Below, piece after piece: positions 13,505-23,937 of a stretch of DNA of 64,000 nucleotides (position 1 is its first letter; each line of letters starts with the position of its first letter). Position numbers and translations under genes: made by a program. The notes beneath the pieces are model-generated. The model did no database searches, was not told where the DNA came from, and saw nothing but the letters and a program-made list of their open reading frames with translations. The stretch spans positions 178,898,412-178,962,411 of the forward strand of contig CM036617.1 in NCBI GenBank assembly GCA_020746105.1, in the 5' to 3' direction. The DNA comes from Trogon surrucura (lineage: Eukaryota; Chordata; Aves; Trogoniformes; Trogonidae).

Positions 13505-14950
13505 TGGGAGACACCTGCTTCTGTTAATGTCTCCTGTTTCTGAGCCAGCTCCTCTCGTCATTTGGGCCAGGAGAGAAGGGAAGTCCCCTGGTAGGGAGGT
13601 CCCCAGGCTGAAGGACTGGTATGGCACAGCACGTTCCCTGGCTCTGTGCAGGGGGGGGAAGGATGGTTGGGGCTGAAAAAAGCCCCAGTACATCTTTTTT
13701 AGGAAGGAAGAAAGAAAGGAGGCTGCAATATTTTTAGGAGTGGGTGGCAGCTGAAACTCTGTCTTGCGAAGCTGCTCTTTGACGAATGTATAGCATCCCT
13801 GGAGGAAAAATAGGAGTTTGCCAAGTTCAGACGTCTCCTGTTCTCATATAACTAAAGCTGCTTTGATCTAAATTTGACAAGTGATGTGTGTATTATACCA
13901 CCGCAACCACTTTAGTCTTTTTAGCTCAAGAAACAAATAGCCCAGGGAGCAAAATCTGTTCTCAGACATCCTCCTTACGGAACTCCCACTCCTTTCAAAA
14001 AACTAAGTATGAAAGGTAGGTGCAGCAAAGAAGCGTACAGCAAATGTTGTTCCCAGGTTTTTATGAATGCTTGTACAGTTCAGATCCCGGGGTGATGGCA
14101 GCTTGGGTTGGAGGCTCCAGGTTTGTGTCCCAGCCTGGATCTGTGTTCCTTCCTGGGGAAAAGGTAGCAGTGCTCGTGGTCACATGAGAAGCTAAACCAG
14201 CCATGAAACAATTCCCTAACCTGCACTGATACCGATTTGGATTTTACATCTTCTCCTTTTTTTTTTTTTCTTCTTTTTGATTTCAGGGGCATCAGTATTT
14301 CACCTCATCTGTGGAAATCAATGACATGTAATGTCAATCTTTTTTAAAGGAAGCCTATGACATCTAAAAAGCAAGATTTGTAAACTCTTAGTCTGCTTAA
14401 TTGTATCTTTCTCAGTAAAGCCTGATTGGAATATTGATAACTTTGACTCATATACTGCCAAAATTACTTCGTTGATCCCTCTACCTGGTGCATGCATTGT
14501 AAAGCCAGTTTCTAATTCGATAATGTAAGAAGGTTTCTGAGTGAAATCTACTGCGTGTTGTGACAGTGAAGTTTGTCCTCTCTACATAACATTATCCTCT
14601 TTAAATATTTCCTAAAAAAATACTTCCTATACTTATATCAAAAATAATAATTATAGATCCAATAATCCAAATTTTGAAATCCTTAAATACATATTTGTTT
14701 GATACATTGTATCAGAGACTATAATATCCTCTGACGGAAACTCTTTTACAGAATTTCATAACATCTTATTTCACAGCTTCCACTAACTTCCATCTAACTT
14801 CAAGCTTTGTTTTACTTCATGGAAGACTCTTTTAAAATTATTAATTTGATTTTTAGGTTAAATACCATCTGATATTTAACAAAAGTAAAAAACAGTTTGT
14901 TTATGAAAGCTACTGTATTGAAATGTGATTAAAAGAAATTTTCAGGCATT

Positions 14951-15155
14951 CACAGAATCACAGAATTGCCTAGACTGGAAAAGAGCTTTAAAATGATCAA
15001 GTCCGATCATTAACCTAACACTGACAAGTCCTCGACTAAACCGTATCCCTAAGGACTGTGTCTACCTGAGTCTTAAATACCTCCAGGGTATTAAATAGCT
15101 TAAACACCTCCACTACTGCCCTGGGCAACCCACTCCAGTGCCTGATAAGCCTGAG
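14951..15155 (-). mobile_element. CR1 LINE 3' fragment, diverged
   Basis: On the minus strand this is a CR1 3' end. The plus strand begins with CACAGAATCACAGAATTG, the complement of the CR1 tail, followed by the decayed complement of the 3' UTR (GATCAAGTCC) and ORF2 end (CTGGGCAACCCACTCCAGTG, complement of the region coding for HWN.LPR). Many substitutions and small gaps indicate an old copy. No open frame survives. Confidence 0.85.
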
Positions 15156-17688
15156 ACAGCCTGGCTGGAAGATGGCACCAATATGATCATACTTAGCAAA
15201 TCGATTTTTGCTGGTGAAGTGATATCTGACACTGGGTCATTGATAACATGCAATAAATTTAAGAATTGTATAGAATATTTAAGCAGTTTCCAAAAAAGTG
15301 TCTCTTGGACAGGTAACAGCCAGCTCACTTTGTCCGCAGTCTAGCAGACTGGTGGAAAAAGGTGTCAAAGCGCTAACACAGGTATGAATAAAGGATGAGG
15401 AGCCGAACTCACACATGCCTGGCCCTGCCACCCCACAGAGCTGTGCCAGTGAAGCCAAGATTGGCATCTGATGACATTTTTTTCATCAGGCAGCCAAGAC
15501 CAAGGTGCCTGGTGCTGCCAGGAACAGCCTCATGTCAATGCAACCTTGCCCTGACAGCAAAGGTGCTGTGGTCTCAGGAGAGGATGCCAAATCACACAGC
15601 TCCCAAGGCTTCTCAGAGACCACTCGAACACTAACAGAGTGTTTTATACATGCATTAAACAGTCAGTATTTGCTCTGTTTGAGTCTTTTAGGGTGCCTTG
15701 GACTGGAAAGGATGCGGGCAAGTGCGTTGCAGGCACCTTGCCATGGCGCCCACCCCCCAGCAAGCTGCAGCGAGCTGTTAAAACTCAGATATCATGCATG
15801 GCAGACCTCTGTCAGCTCCCTCTGCTCAGAGAGATATCGAGAAATCCTATCTGGGTATCTGAACAAAATTCACGCTGTGGTGTTAAACCCTTTCCAGTGC
15901 CTTTGCTCAAGAAGCATTTGCTGACAGGAAGAAGGAAATCTGCTCTCATCCTAGCTCTATCTTGGAAGGTTGTCAAGGCAAAGCTTTCCATGTACCCCTC
16001 CCTAATCAACTGCCTACAAACTCTTACAGTCACAGACTACAAAGGATTAACACAGAGGAAGGTAAAACTTGTGTTCAGACACAGGTTGTCGTTTGTTATG
16101 GCCCTGGAAACCAAAATTCTCAAGGAGATCTGCTAAAGCAGTTCAGATGCGAACCCAGCAGCAGCACAGGGTGCAACGAGCTGCTTTCGGCTGGTTTGAT
16201 CTCCATCCTGGAGTCAGTGCACTTAGTGATGACCAGTCTGCTACCATTGCTTGAACTGCTCCTCCTTTCTCCAGAGCAATTTGCACATCTCCAGTAAATA
16301 TGTGAAATAGGAAAAATTGTCCATACCTTCCCACTGCGAAATTAGGAGAGAGTTAGTGTTAATGGGGTTCCTTTCCTGTACTAACGCATCAGGACTACTA
16401 CCACATTTAGGGTTAAGATGTTATTTGTTCCACTTCAGTTTTGTTTCAGAAAAGCCACAATATTGCCTTACTGGCTTCTCTCTCCTTTTATTATCAGGAT
16501 GATATCCCAGGAAGAGATTTTTAAAATTTACAAACCAAACAAACCCCAGACTGAGAGAGGGGAAGGAGAGAAGCTACAGTCCTGTGAAAATGAGAAGCTG
16601 AACTTTTTGCGGATTTAATTTGTGTTCAGAAAGAAAAACAGTGTTTAGTTTAATATTTCAGGATTTAATATTTCAGGAAATCATACGGCAAATGCCCCAA
16701 GAAATGTAGTGTGCTGGGGCCAGGACACACTCCAGCACAGCTTCCCACATGCAGAACCATTTGCCAAGCCTGGCTGATGCACAGTTTTTACACAATATAA
16801 TAATTTAATTTGGGGGCATGTCTCTTTATCAAATGATTTTTACTATTCCAACACATAACATGGATTTATCTATTTTTTTTACATCAGAATAACTGTTCTT
16901 TTGTCCATTAATTGTGAGCATATTTAGTATAACAAAGAACCAGTAGGAACTGGAAATCGTTTAGGTCATCTACTTCATTCCTCTGCCTGTGATGAATTAT
17001 TTCTTACATTGTGTTCATTAAAGTTTTTCCAACATATGAAAAACACTGAAAAGTCATGTTATGTGACTGGAGGGAAATAGTATAGAATCAGTAAAAAGGA
17101 TTACAGGAACATCTGCTGGAAACTTTTTTCTTATGGAGTACGACATTTATATGTTGGCAGTGACCAATATTCACATTAACTGCAGATTATTTGTATAATC
17201 GAATTCTTTTTCCTTTTGACAACACTACTCAGCCTGTTTCCATGGCAGTCTGAGAGACTTCACCCCATTCTGTTGGAGGAAAACTCCTGGAAATATTGGG
17301 CTGCTGGGTTCTTACTAACTTCAGGGTTTAACAGGATATACGGTAACTGGATATGGGCTGGCTTCCTTTAAGATATATCCACATATACTCTCTGTGCCCT
17401 TGAGACAGGTCTTTTTCTGTAAGTGAAGAAAATGATTGAATAGATATAATAAAGGCCAAAAGAAATGAAGGCGAGGAGTCTACATCACTGCCCTGATCTT
17501 ACATACAGTAAAATCAGGGAACTTCTCTGCTTTGAAGATAAATCTTACTCGGAAGGTCTCTTTATATATAAAAATGCCTTTTCTTTCTATGTTCTTAAAG
17601 TGAAATCAGTTGTGATGACAGTGCTGCAAAAAGGGGCAAGAACACATAAATACAAATTATTTTCAGGGATGATCCCTGTTCGGCCCCC
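15156..17688. other. Unique sequence with overlapping uncharacterised open frames
   Basis: Plus-strand open frames overlap in different phases at 15505-15924 (139 codons), 15639-16136 (165 codons) and 15962-16297 (111 codons). The translations show no domain, signal peptide or low-complexity signature that I recognise, and out-of-phase overlap argues against a single exon. The higher GC of this patch is enough to explain the lack of stops. A 15-bp tandem duplication lies at 16649-16678. Confidence 0.45.
16649..16678 (+). repeat. Perfect 15-bp tandem duplication
   Basis: The unit TTTAATATTTCAGGA occurs twice with no mismatch and no spacer. Perfect identity suggests a recent local duplication by replication slippage. 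It sits in otherwise unique sequence. Confidence 0.9.
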
Positions 17689-17689
17689 A

Positions 17690-17797
17690 TGTGTTGCCTG
17701 ATCTAGTTGAGAGGCGTCCCTGCCCATGACAGGGAGGTTGGATTAAACAATCTCTAAGATCCCTTCCAGCCTAGGCCATTCTATGATTCTATGATTA
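17690..17797 (+). mobile_element. CR1 LINE, very short 3' end
   Basis: Only the last 108 bp or so of a CR1 remain: the 3' UTR with CTGATCTAGTTGAGAGGCGTC, CAGGGAGGTTGGATTAAACA and CCCTTCCAGCCTAGGCCATT, then two ATTCTATG-type tail units. Severe 5' truncation is usual for CR1. There is no tRNA-like head upstream, so it is not obviously a CR1-tailed SINE. Confidence 0.88.
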
Positions 17798-19241
17798 ACA
17801 GGCTTAATGAGAGTGACTCTGAGTACAAAACAGTGTTTTAAACAAACGTTGAGCTTCTCTGGAATAGAGTGAACCCTAGAAAATGCAAATGCTGCCTCTG
17901 AATTTCAGATGGTCTTTCCATTCTTTCATTATACACCAATCTGTACTGCCTGCTATGGGCTCCCATGGCATCACAATGGGGCAAAGTACACAGCCCATCT
18001 GGGGTAAATCCAGTTAATCATTTACTACATAAATCAGCATGCTGCCTTGTTCCCAATTCTTGTTTCGGCTGAGAATTCAGAGAAGGTGGCAAGTGCTGTT
18101 GGAAACCTGAAAGGCCTTCTGGGGCAGTGGGTACGGATGGGAGGGATGAAGCTGGCTGTGGCCAGGGCATCTGGCCAGACTCAGAATTGAAGCTGGAGAG
18201 AAGACTACTTCAACTGGCAAAGAACTAAATATATAGCAAAAGTGAGCCTTTATTCATTCAGGTTGGCCAATTCCTGAATCTTTATACTGCAACAGCAGAC
18301 TCACTCCTTTTCCCTCCAAGTCCAGAGTAGGGGACTTCGAGAGAGCTCCCTGTCTAATATTTAAAGAGTAGCAGAAATCTTGTCCTCTAATTAGCATCTT
18401 TGGCTCTATTTCCCGAGTGTCTTCAGCTCCAGTTACTGTAAATTAAAGTTTTAGCCTACCTTGGGCAGACAGACCGAGAGACTAGGGCTCCTCCATGCAT
18501 CGTTTTATCTTTACTCTCCTGTGCACAGATCAATAAGTGTTAATACAGGGCTGTGGCTCTCGCCGTACAGGCAGCTCAGGTAGTCACTGCACTGGTTTAA
18601 TGGAATCTCTGGCACCAGCCTGTTGTGTATATAGAATTACACCAGCCAAAATATTTTCCTAGACATCCAATGAATAATGAAAAGAGTTTAGAAGGTACTT
18701 CAACTGATCACCCCTCCCATCCTTTGGCGTATGGCGTTATCTTTTTGAAGGGCTAACTCTATGCAAGTTTGAAGTGATTTCTTTAAAATGCAGATCCCTT
18801 CTGTGAGAAAGGGAGATGGATACAGAGGTAGGGAGAACAGGTGCTTTGGCATTGGTTTTGTTCCTGAACATGTTGTCTTTATTGTGCCTGTTTGACCCAG
18901 CTTCATTCCATCCTTTGGTTCACTAGGAGGGGGGCTGGGATGGTAGCACCCATATCCTTGTCTTAAACAACAATATTCCTGATAGAGAACAGTGGTTGCC
19001 AAGTGGCCATAGCCAAGACTGAAGAGGGTACAGCGACTTGGCCTGTCCTTTTAGTTCGTTCCATGCACAGAATTTGTTTAAAGGCTCATCATAAACGACA
19101 AACGTTAGCTAACTTCACAAAATCTTGCAGAAAGCTGACGGCAGGCGTGTACCAGGGTATGTGGCTGAGCAGCTTAAATTTCAGGCTGGCAATGTTTCTT
19201 TTCTTTCAATCCACGGTCCCTGTTGGGAGAGTATCTTGACA
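17798..19241. other. Unique sequence, nothing recognised
   Basis: No gene, RNA or transposon is recognised. The longest open frame is 100 codons on the minus strand (18700-19002) with no domain. The last bases, TCTTGACA at 19234-19241, directly border the solo LTR and recur at its far end. Confidence 0.55.
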
Positions 19242-20089
19242 TGTCAGCAGTGCCTATCTAATGTAGTCTTCATACTGTGCCAGTAACCCATTAGTGAAGC
19301 CTCCCAGTTATAATCCCATTGCTATCTTGCTGGCTTTGCACCTTACCCATATAGGCAGCGCTAAGGCTTTTGTTTGCTTTCCCTTTGCAATGCTGTCGTG
19401 ATCTGAGAACAGCAGGATGAAAGTTCTCTGGGGCTGCCTGGCATACGTGGCAATCACAGTACAGGGCGGTGCAGCTTTGTCTATGGGGAGGACAGGATGG
19501 GTGAGGTGACCCAAATGGACCAATCGCAGTATTGCTTCCCATGGTCCTCAGTATAAAAGGGGCCCTTAGAAGAGCCCTAGGGTTTTTGCTGACTTGTGTG
19601 CTGGAAAGATGGTTGTTGGCTGTTTGTCATCTCTCCCTGCACTCTTGGCGTTCCCACCTTCTGGTTTTGTGTTGTAGAGGAGCATCATGCACTGGGGCAG
19701 GTTGACTTCCCCTGCCTCCATGGATGGGAGCACTGTGGTCACTCCAAGGTTCCGTTTTCTCCTTCTCTGTACTGCCATTGGGACTCTGGGCTTAGGCACT
19801 CCCATCTGCTGCCAAGTCCAGTCAGGTACTTTTCTGCCCGGGGCCTAGTTGCCATCTGGAAGGCACTTTGTCTGTATTAACACACTGATTTAATATATTT
19901 ACATACTTATATATATTTTTATATAGTTTAGCATCTTCATTGTTTTTATTAATATTATTTTCTCTTTTATTCAACCGGTTCAAGTTGTTCGTTTTTAGCC
20001 TCAAAGTTTGTCTTTCTTATTTGGGAAGGGAGAGGGGTTAGTCAACATTTGTCAGTGTTTACTGGACAGCCCAGTCCTAACTCTTGACA
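19242..20089 (+). mobile_element. Old solo LTR of an avian endogenous retrovirus (ERVL-like)
   Basis: A decayed long terminal repeat of about 848 bp runs from TGTC to a terminal GACA. Its layout matches the LTR at 50051-50868: a GACAGG/GGTGACCCAA block, a CCAAT box (19520-19524), a TATAAAA box (19552-19558), a T-rich 3' region and a G-rich block followed by CAGCCCAGTCCTAAC near the end. The ATTAAA poly-A signal of the other copy appears here as ATTCAA. No internal gag, pol or env sequence adjoins, so it is a solo LTR, the usual product of LTR-LTR recombination. TCTTGACA occurs just outside the left edge and again at the right edge (20082-20089), which may include the target-site duplication. 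ERVL-like is assigned from general resemblance to common avian LTRs; exact ends are uncertain. Confidence 0.68.
19552..19558 (+). promoter_or_regulatory. TATA box of the old solo LTR
   Basis: TATAAAA lies about 28 bp after a CCAAT box (19520-19524), the order expected in a retroviral U3 promoter. The element matches the position of TATAAA in the second LTR. Activity is unknown. Confidence 0.55.
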
Positions 20090-23000
20090 GAAGGAAAGGT
20101 GATGCCTTTGGGTAAACTACCCAAATCTCAAAACCAGTATACATGCTTAGTGGTAGTAAAGAAACTTGAACTTGCCTAGTAAATTAAGTTATGAACTACC
20201 TATATAAACTCTTTTGAATTCCTTGAAAAAAAAAAAGGTTAATAAGAGACCAAAATGCATCATGACTAAGAGCTGAGTTTTTTGGTTGAGGGGAGGAGTA
20301 GAGAGAGAATCATAGAGACAGAAATGTAGATCCATGGTTGCTATTATTCAGTCTTCTAAATAACTTTTTAAAGTAGTCTTTTGTTCAGTGTGTTTTATTC
20401 AAAGTTAATGATTTCTATTTCATGACAACAGTTGCTTAACGGATCATTTTGTTAAACTGTTGACTCACTCTTCGTATCAGGTGGTGACAAAAGCAGCCTT
20501 TCACAGAAAAACAAAATCCACATGTGCTGTTGCTCAGCAAACACTATTGGAATCAACTACAAATGCTGGATGTGTATTTGCAAATATGACCCTTTCTTTT
20601 TGTTCTGTTTCAGGGTCTACTTCACACTTTCATGTCAAAGATCTAGGTTCATGGGTCACCACTGATGAAGCTTTCAGATATGTGCCATAAGTATAGGTAC
20701 ATTTTTTTTCACCAGAAGCCAGATTTTATTTGGTATTCCTATACCCTTGCACAAGAAAATGACCTTGCTCCAATCAGATGAGTTCATCTCACTGCACAAA
20801 AGAGAAATGGAGCAAAAGAGCAAACTTGCACCATGGGAAAATCAAGTTATGCCGGAACAATGAGGAGAGAGGGGCAGGATCAAAAAATGTTGGTGACTGC
20901 TATTTTACAATTCTTTGTGAGTGCATTCAATAAGAACTTAATAACTTTTAATGTGTATATATGTACATATGTGTAGTAATTTAACACATTTAAGTAAGGA
21001 CTGTGCCAATACAAGCAAATTATTTAGAGTAAGGACAAAAAAACTTCATGTTTCTTGAGCCCCAAATAGCTTTTATACTCTAATAAAAATCTTCAAAATA
21101 TTATACAAGTTTTAATTATAGTAGTCCATGTTGTCATTTATGCTAATTTTTTTTTCTGTTTTACATACTGGGAAACAAACCAAGAGATTTTGAGTGAGAT
21201 GATCAAATACTGGATGGAAACATGGTGCTCCTAACTCCACTTGGCCTATTACATATCCCTGTACTTGAAAATTTGTTCATTTTTTTTAGGCTACTAATCG
21301 TTTACATTTCACCAACTCACCCATCCTCCAAGTAAATGACGGCAATAAAAAACTTAACATTTCTGCTACTATTATTTTATTGCTTCAGATACTGAAGCCA
21401 CTGCTATTCTTGGGGACAGAAAGCCAGGAAGGGACAAGGAACACAGTAGATAATTGCAGCTAAAGTGTAACGGATTTAAACAAAAAGCCTTTTCACGTGG
21501 ATTTTAATTGTTATAAAAAAATTAAGGAGGGAAAAATAAAGTCATGGAAGAGTGGTCCATTGGTGGCTACTAAACGTGAGCATCTGGTTATAACCTGTAG
21601 TTCAGGGATTCTGCAATTGCTTTGGAAGTATTACAGAGATGATTCCTGCTCCTTTTCTGTTGTACCTCACCCCTCTCCACATTGAGAAGCAAACGCCCAC
21701 TCTTTGGCTCTTATACTTCTGTCCACTAATGGTGTGCATGGTAGAGAGAAAGCAGGGCCAGATAAGCCTTCACATTGACATAATGTGGATGTTCTGTGTT
21801 ATGTTACATAGTGAGATAACAGCAGGGCAGGTCACTCCTCAACTCCTTGGTCTTGTTTCAGCCAGCCCTGCAAGCTGGGTATCTGATGCAAAGCCCAGTG
21901 GATTCAGTGGCGTCTTTTTTCAGATATTTGCAGTAGAGTCCTAAATGCAAGCCTGGTTAAAAGTCCAGGAGAGAACATCTGATTATTACATAGAACTGAT
22001 CAGGAACAGTAATCAAGTTACCTGAAGGAAAACATTTATGATACCTTATTTAAACTGCATTAGATATCTGTGTGGTCATTCCCAGGCAGAATGAATATTT
22101 CCTCAATTTGGTACAATTTTATTCAACTTAATTTACACCTTTTGTTACTTTGGGTGAATATTGCTCTGTAGCTTGTTTTAAGGAAATGGGCTCTGCAGGA
22201 AATAGTATGAGCTACTGACGTCATTTCAGTCATCATTTCTGCTATTGGAAAACATCGCAACAGTAGAGAATTTTCTGTTGAATAAGATATAGTAGACCTG
22301 AGGTTCTCCTCAGTTTGCAATTATGTGGTAAATGTAATTGTGACCTGAACATGGAAGCAGTCAGCAGTAGGCAAGAACGGCTTCCTTAATGTGCAAATTC
22401 GCAATCCTTCCCTTACTACATGGAAACAAAGTTTGCCAGCGCTGTCTCTCCCTCCATGATGTCTGCCCTGCCCCATGTTCACAGGCTTTTGAATCCAATG
22501 CCCACTGGCTAAATTCCACTGAAACCACAGTGTACGTGCATTTGAGTCATCTAAGTCTTGGCAAACAACTTTGCTCCTAACTGCTTCATCTCACAGGCAC
22601 TAAAATCAAGAAATGCCTCTTCTTTTGAGCAATTTTCTAAGCAGAGGCTTCGGAGTTTGCTAGTGAGAAAAGGAGAATTTTGAGAGGCAAAGGAGGTCTG
22701 ATACTCTGCTCACCTCCTCTTCTCCTTCTCCAAACACTGTTCCAATCACAGAGCTATTGTGCGAAAGCTGGAGTGTTCCCTCCCTGCTGCTCACCTTGTC
22801 AGGCTCCTCACCTCCTGCAAACCAAACACAGCACCTTAAAAATTTCCCTTACTCCATCAGTTCGGCAATGTTTTTTCAGGAATAAGAAATTGTAGTTCTT
22901 TCTTACTACTACTATGTGCTGGGTCTGAAGTCACCAAAAGTGTAGGGGGTGATTAATCTCTGGGTTTTAAGTTTCAAGGAATTCTTGCTCATTGTGCACT

Positions 23001-23458
23001 GAAATTAGGGGAAGTACCAAGAGAGTACTTAGTGTACTCAGTGTATTCCGTGTTGGTATTTACAAAAAACGTGTTCCCCTTAAATATTGAATTGTGTCAT
23101 TATCATTGTATATGCTGGACTTTCATAAGTACTGGCATTCCTTAATTAGACAGCTGGCTGTAAACTTGAGGAGACAATCATTAAAATGGCCACTAAGAGA
23201 GCCCAGAGTGGAAAAAAAGGCTACTTCTTATTCATTCAGGATGCTGGAGCTCAGAAAACGAGGAAAATTCTCGTTTGAATAGGGTAGGCTTTCTACGTTT
23301 GATGTAATCTCAGTTGTATCTTTGTTCTCCTCATATTCCTTCAGCCAGACAGCATATTTTGGGTCTTCATTTCCAGATTCATCTATACAGAAGCTGACTA
23401 TGTTTCTGCACATCCATTCTGTAGTGCTCCAGCAAGAGCTACATGTGCAAAAGTAGTT
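20090..23458. other. Unique AT-rich sequence, nothing recognised
   Basis: Only short open frames occur (101 codons or fewer). No splice-flanked exon, RNA gene or recognisable transposon was seen. Alternating TA/TG runs near 20957 and poly-T runs are the only simple repeats. Confidence 0.55.
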
Positions 23459-23937
23459 CATAGAATCATAGAATTTATTGGATTAGAAGGGTCCTTTAAA
23501 GGTCATCTAGTCCAATCCCCCTGCAGTGAACAGGGACACCTCTAACTAGATGTTCCCATCAAGCCTTACCTTGAATGTCTCCAGGGATGGAGCCTCCAAT
23601 ACCTCTCTGGGCTACATGTTCTAGTGTTTCACCACCCCCATAGTAAAGAACTTCCTGATGTCTAATCTAAATCTACCCTGCTCTAGTTTAAAACCATTGC
23701 CCCTTGTCCTGTCGCTACATGCCCTTGTGATCGGTCCCTCCCCAGCTTTCCTGTAGGCCCCCTTCAGGTACTGGAAGGCATCCCTGTGCCTCCTCTTCTG
23801 CAGGCTGAACAGCTCCAGCTTTCTCAGCCTGTCTTCATAGGAGAGGTGCTCCAGCCCTTTGATCATTTTTGTCGCCCTCCTCAGGACCCGCTCCAACAGG
23901 TCCATGTCCTTCTTATGCTGAGGGCTCCAGGTCTTTG
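23459..23937 (-). mobile_element. CR1 LINE 3' part with broken ORF2 end
   Basis: A minus-strand CR1 of about 480 bp. Its 3' tail complement (TCATAGAATCATAGAAT) is at 23459 and the element runs 5' to about 23937. On the minus strand, codons from 23905 to 23621 encode the ORF2 C-terminal blocks LLERVLRRATKMIKGLE, LELFSLQKRRHRD, GNGFKL and FRLDIRKFFTMGVVKH. A stop then falls where HWN.LPRE would continue, so the C-terminal end is interrupted by mutation. There is no RT domain. Confidence 0.93.

Larger units (their letters stand above)
7662..14950. other. Unique sequence, no gene recognised
   Basis: This stretch is AT-rich with many short open frames, the longest 144 codons on the minus strand (10381-10815) with no recognisable domain. 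Poly-A runs occur at about 9855 and 12798. A block around 11560-11850 keeps several CpG dinucleotides and is discussed as a possible conserved noncoding element. No RNA gene or recognisable transposon was seen apart from the simple repeats listed separately. Confidence 0.55.

Noticed and set aside
16711-16738. Small hairpin GTGCTGG...CCAGCAC
   Set aside because: A 7-bp stem with a long loop is expected by chance in 64 kb.
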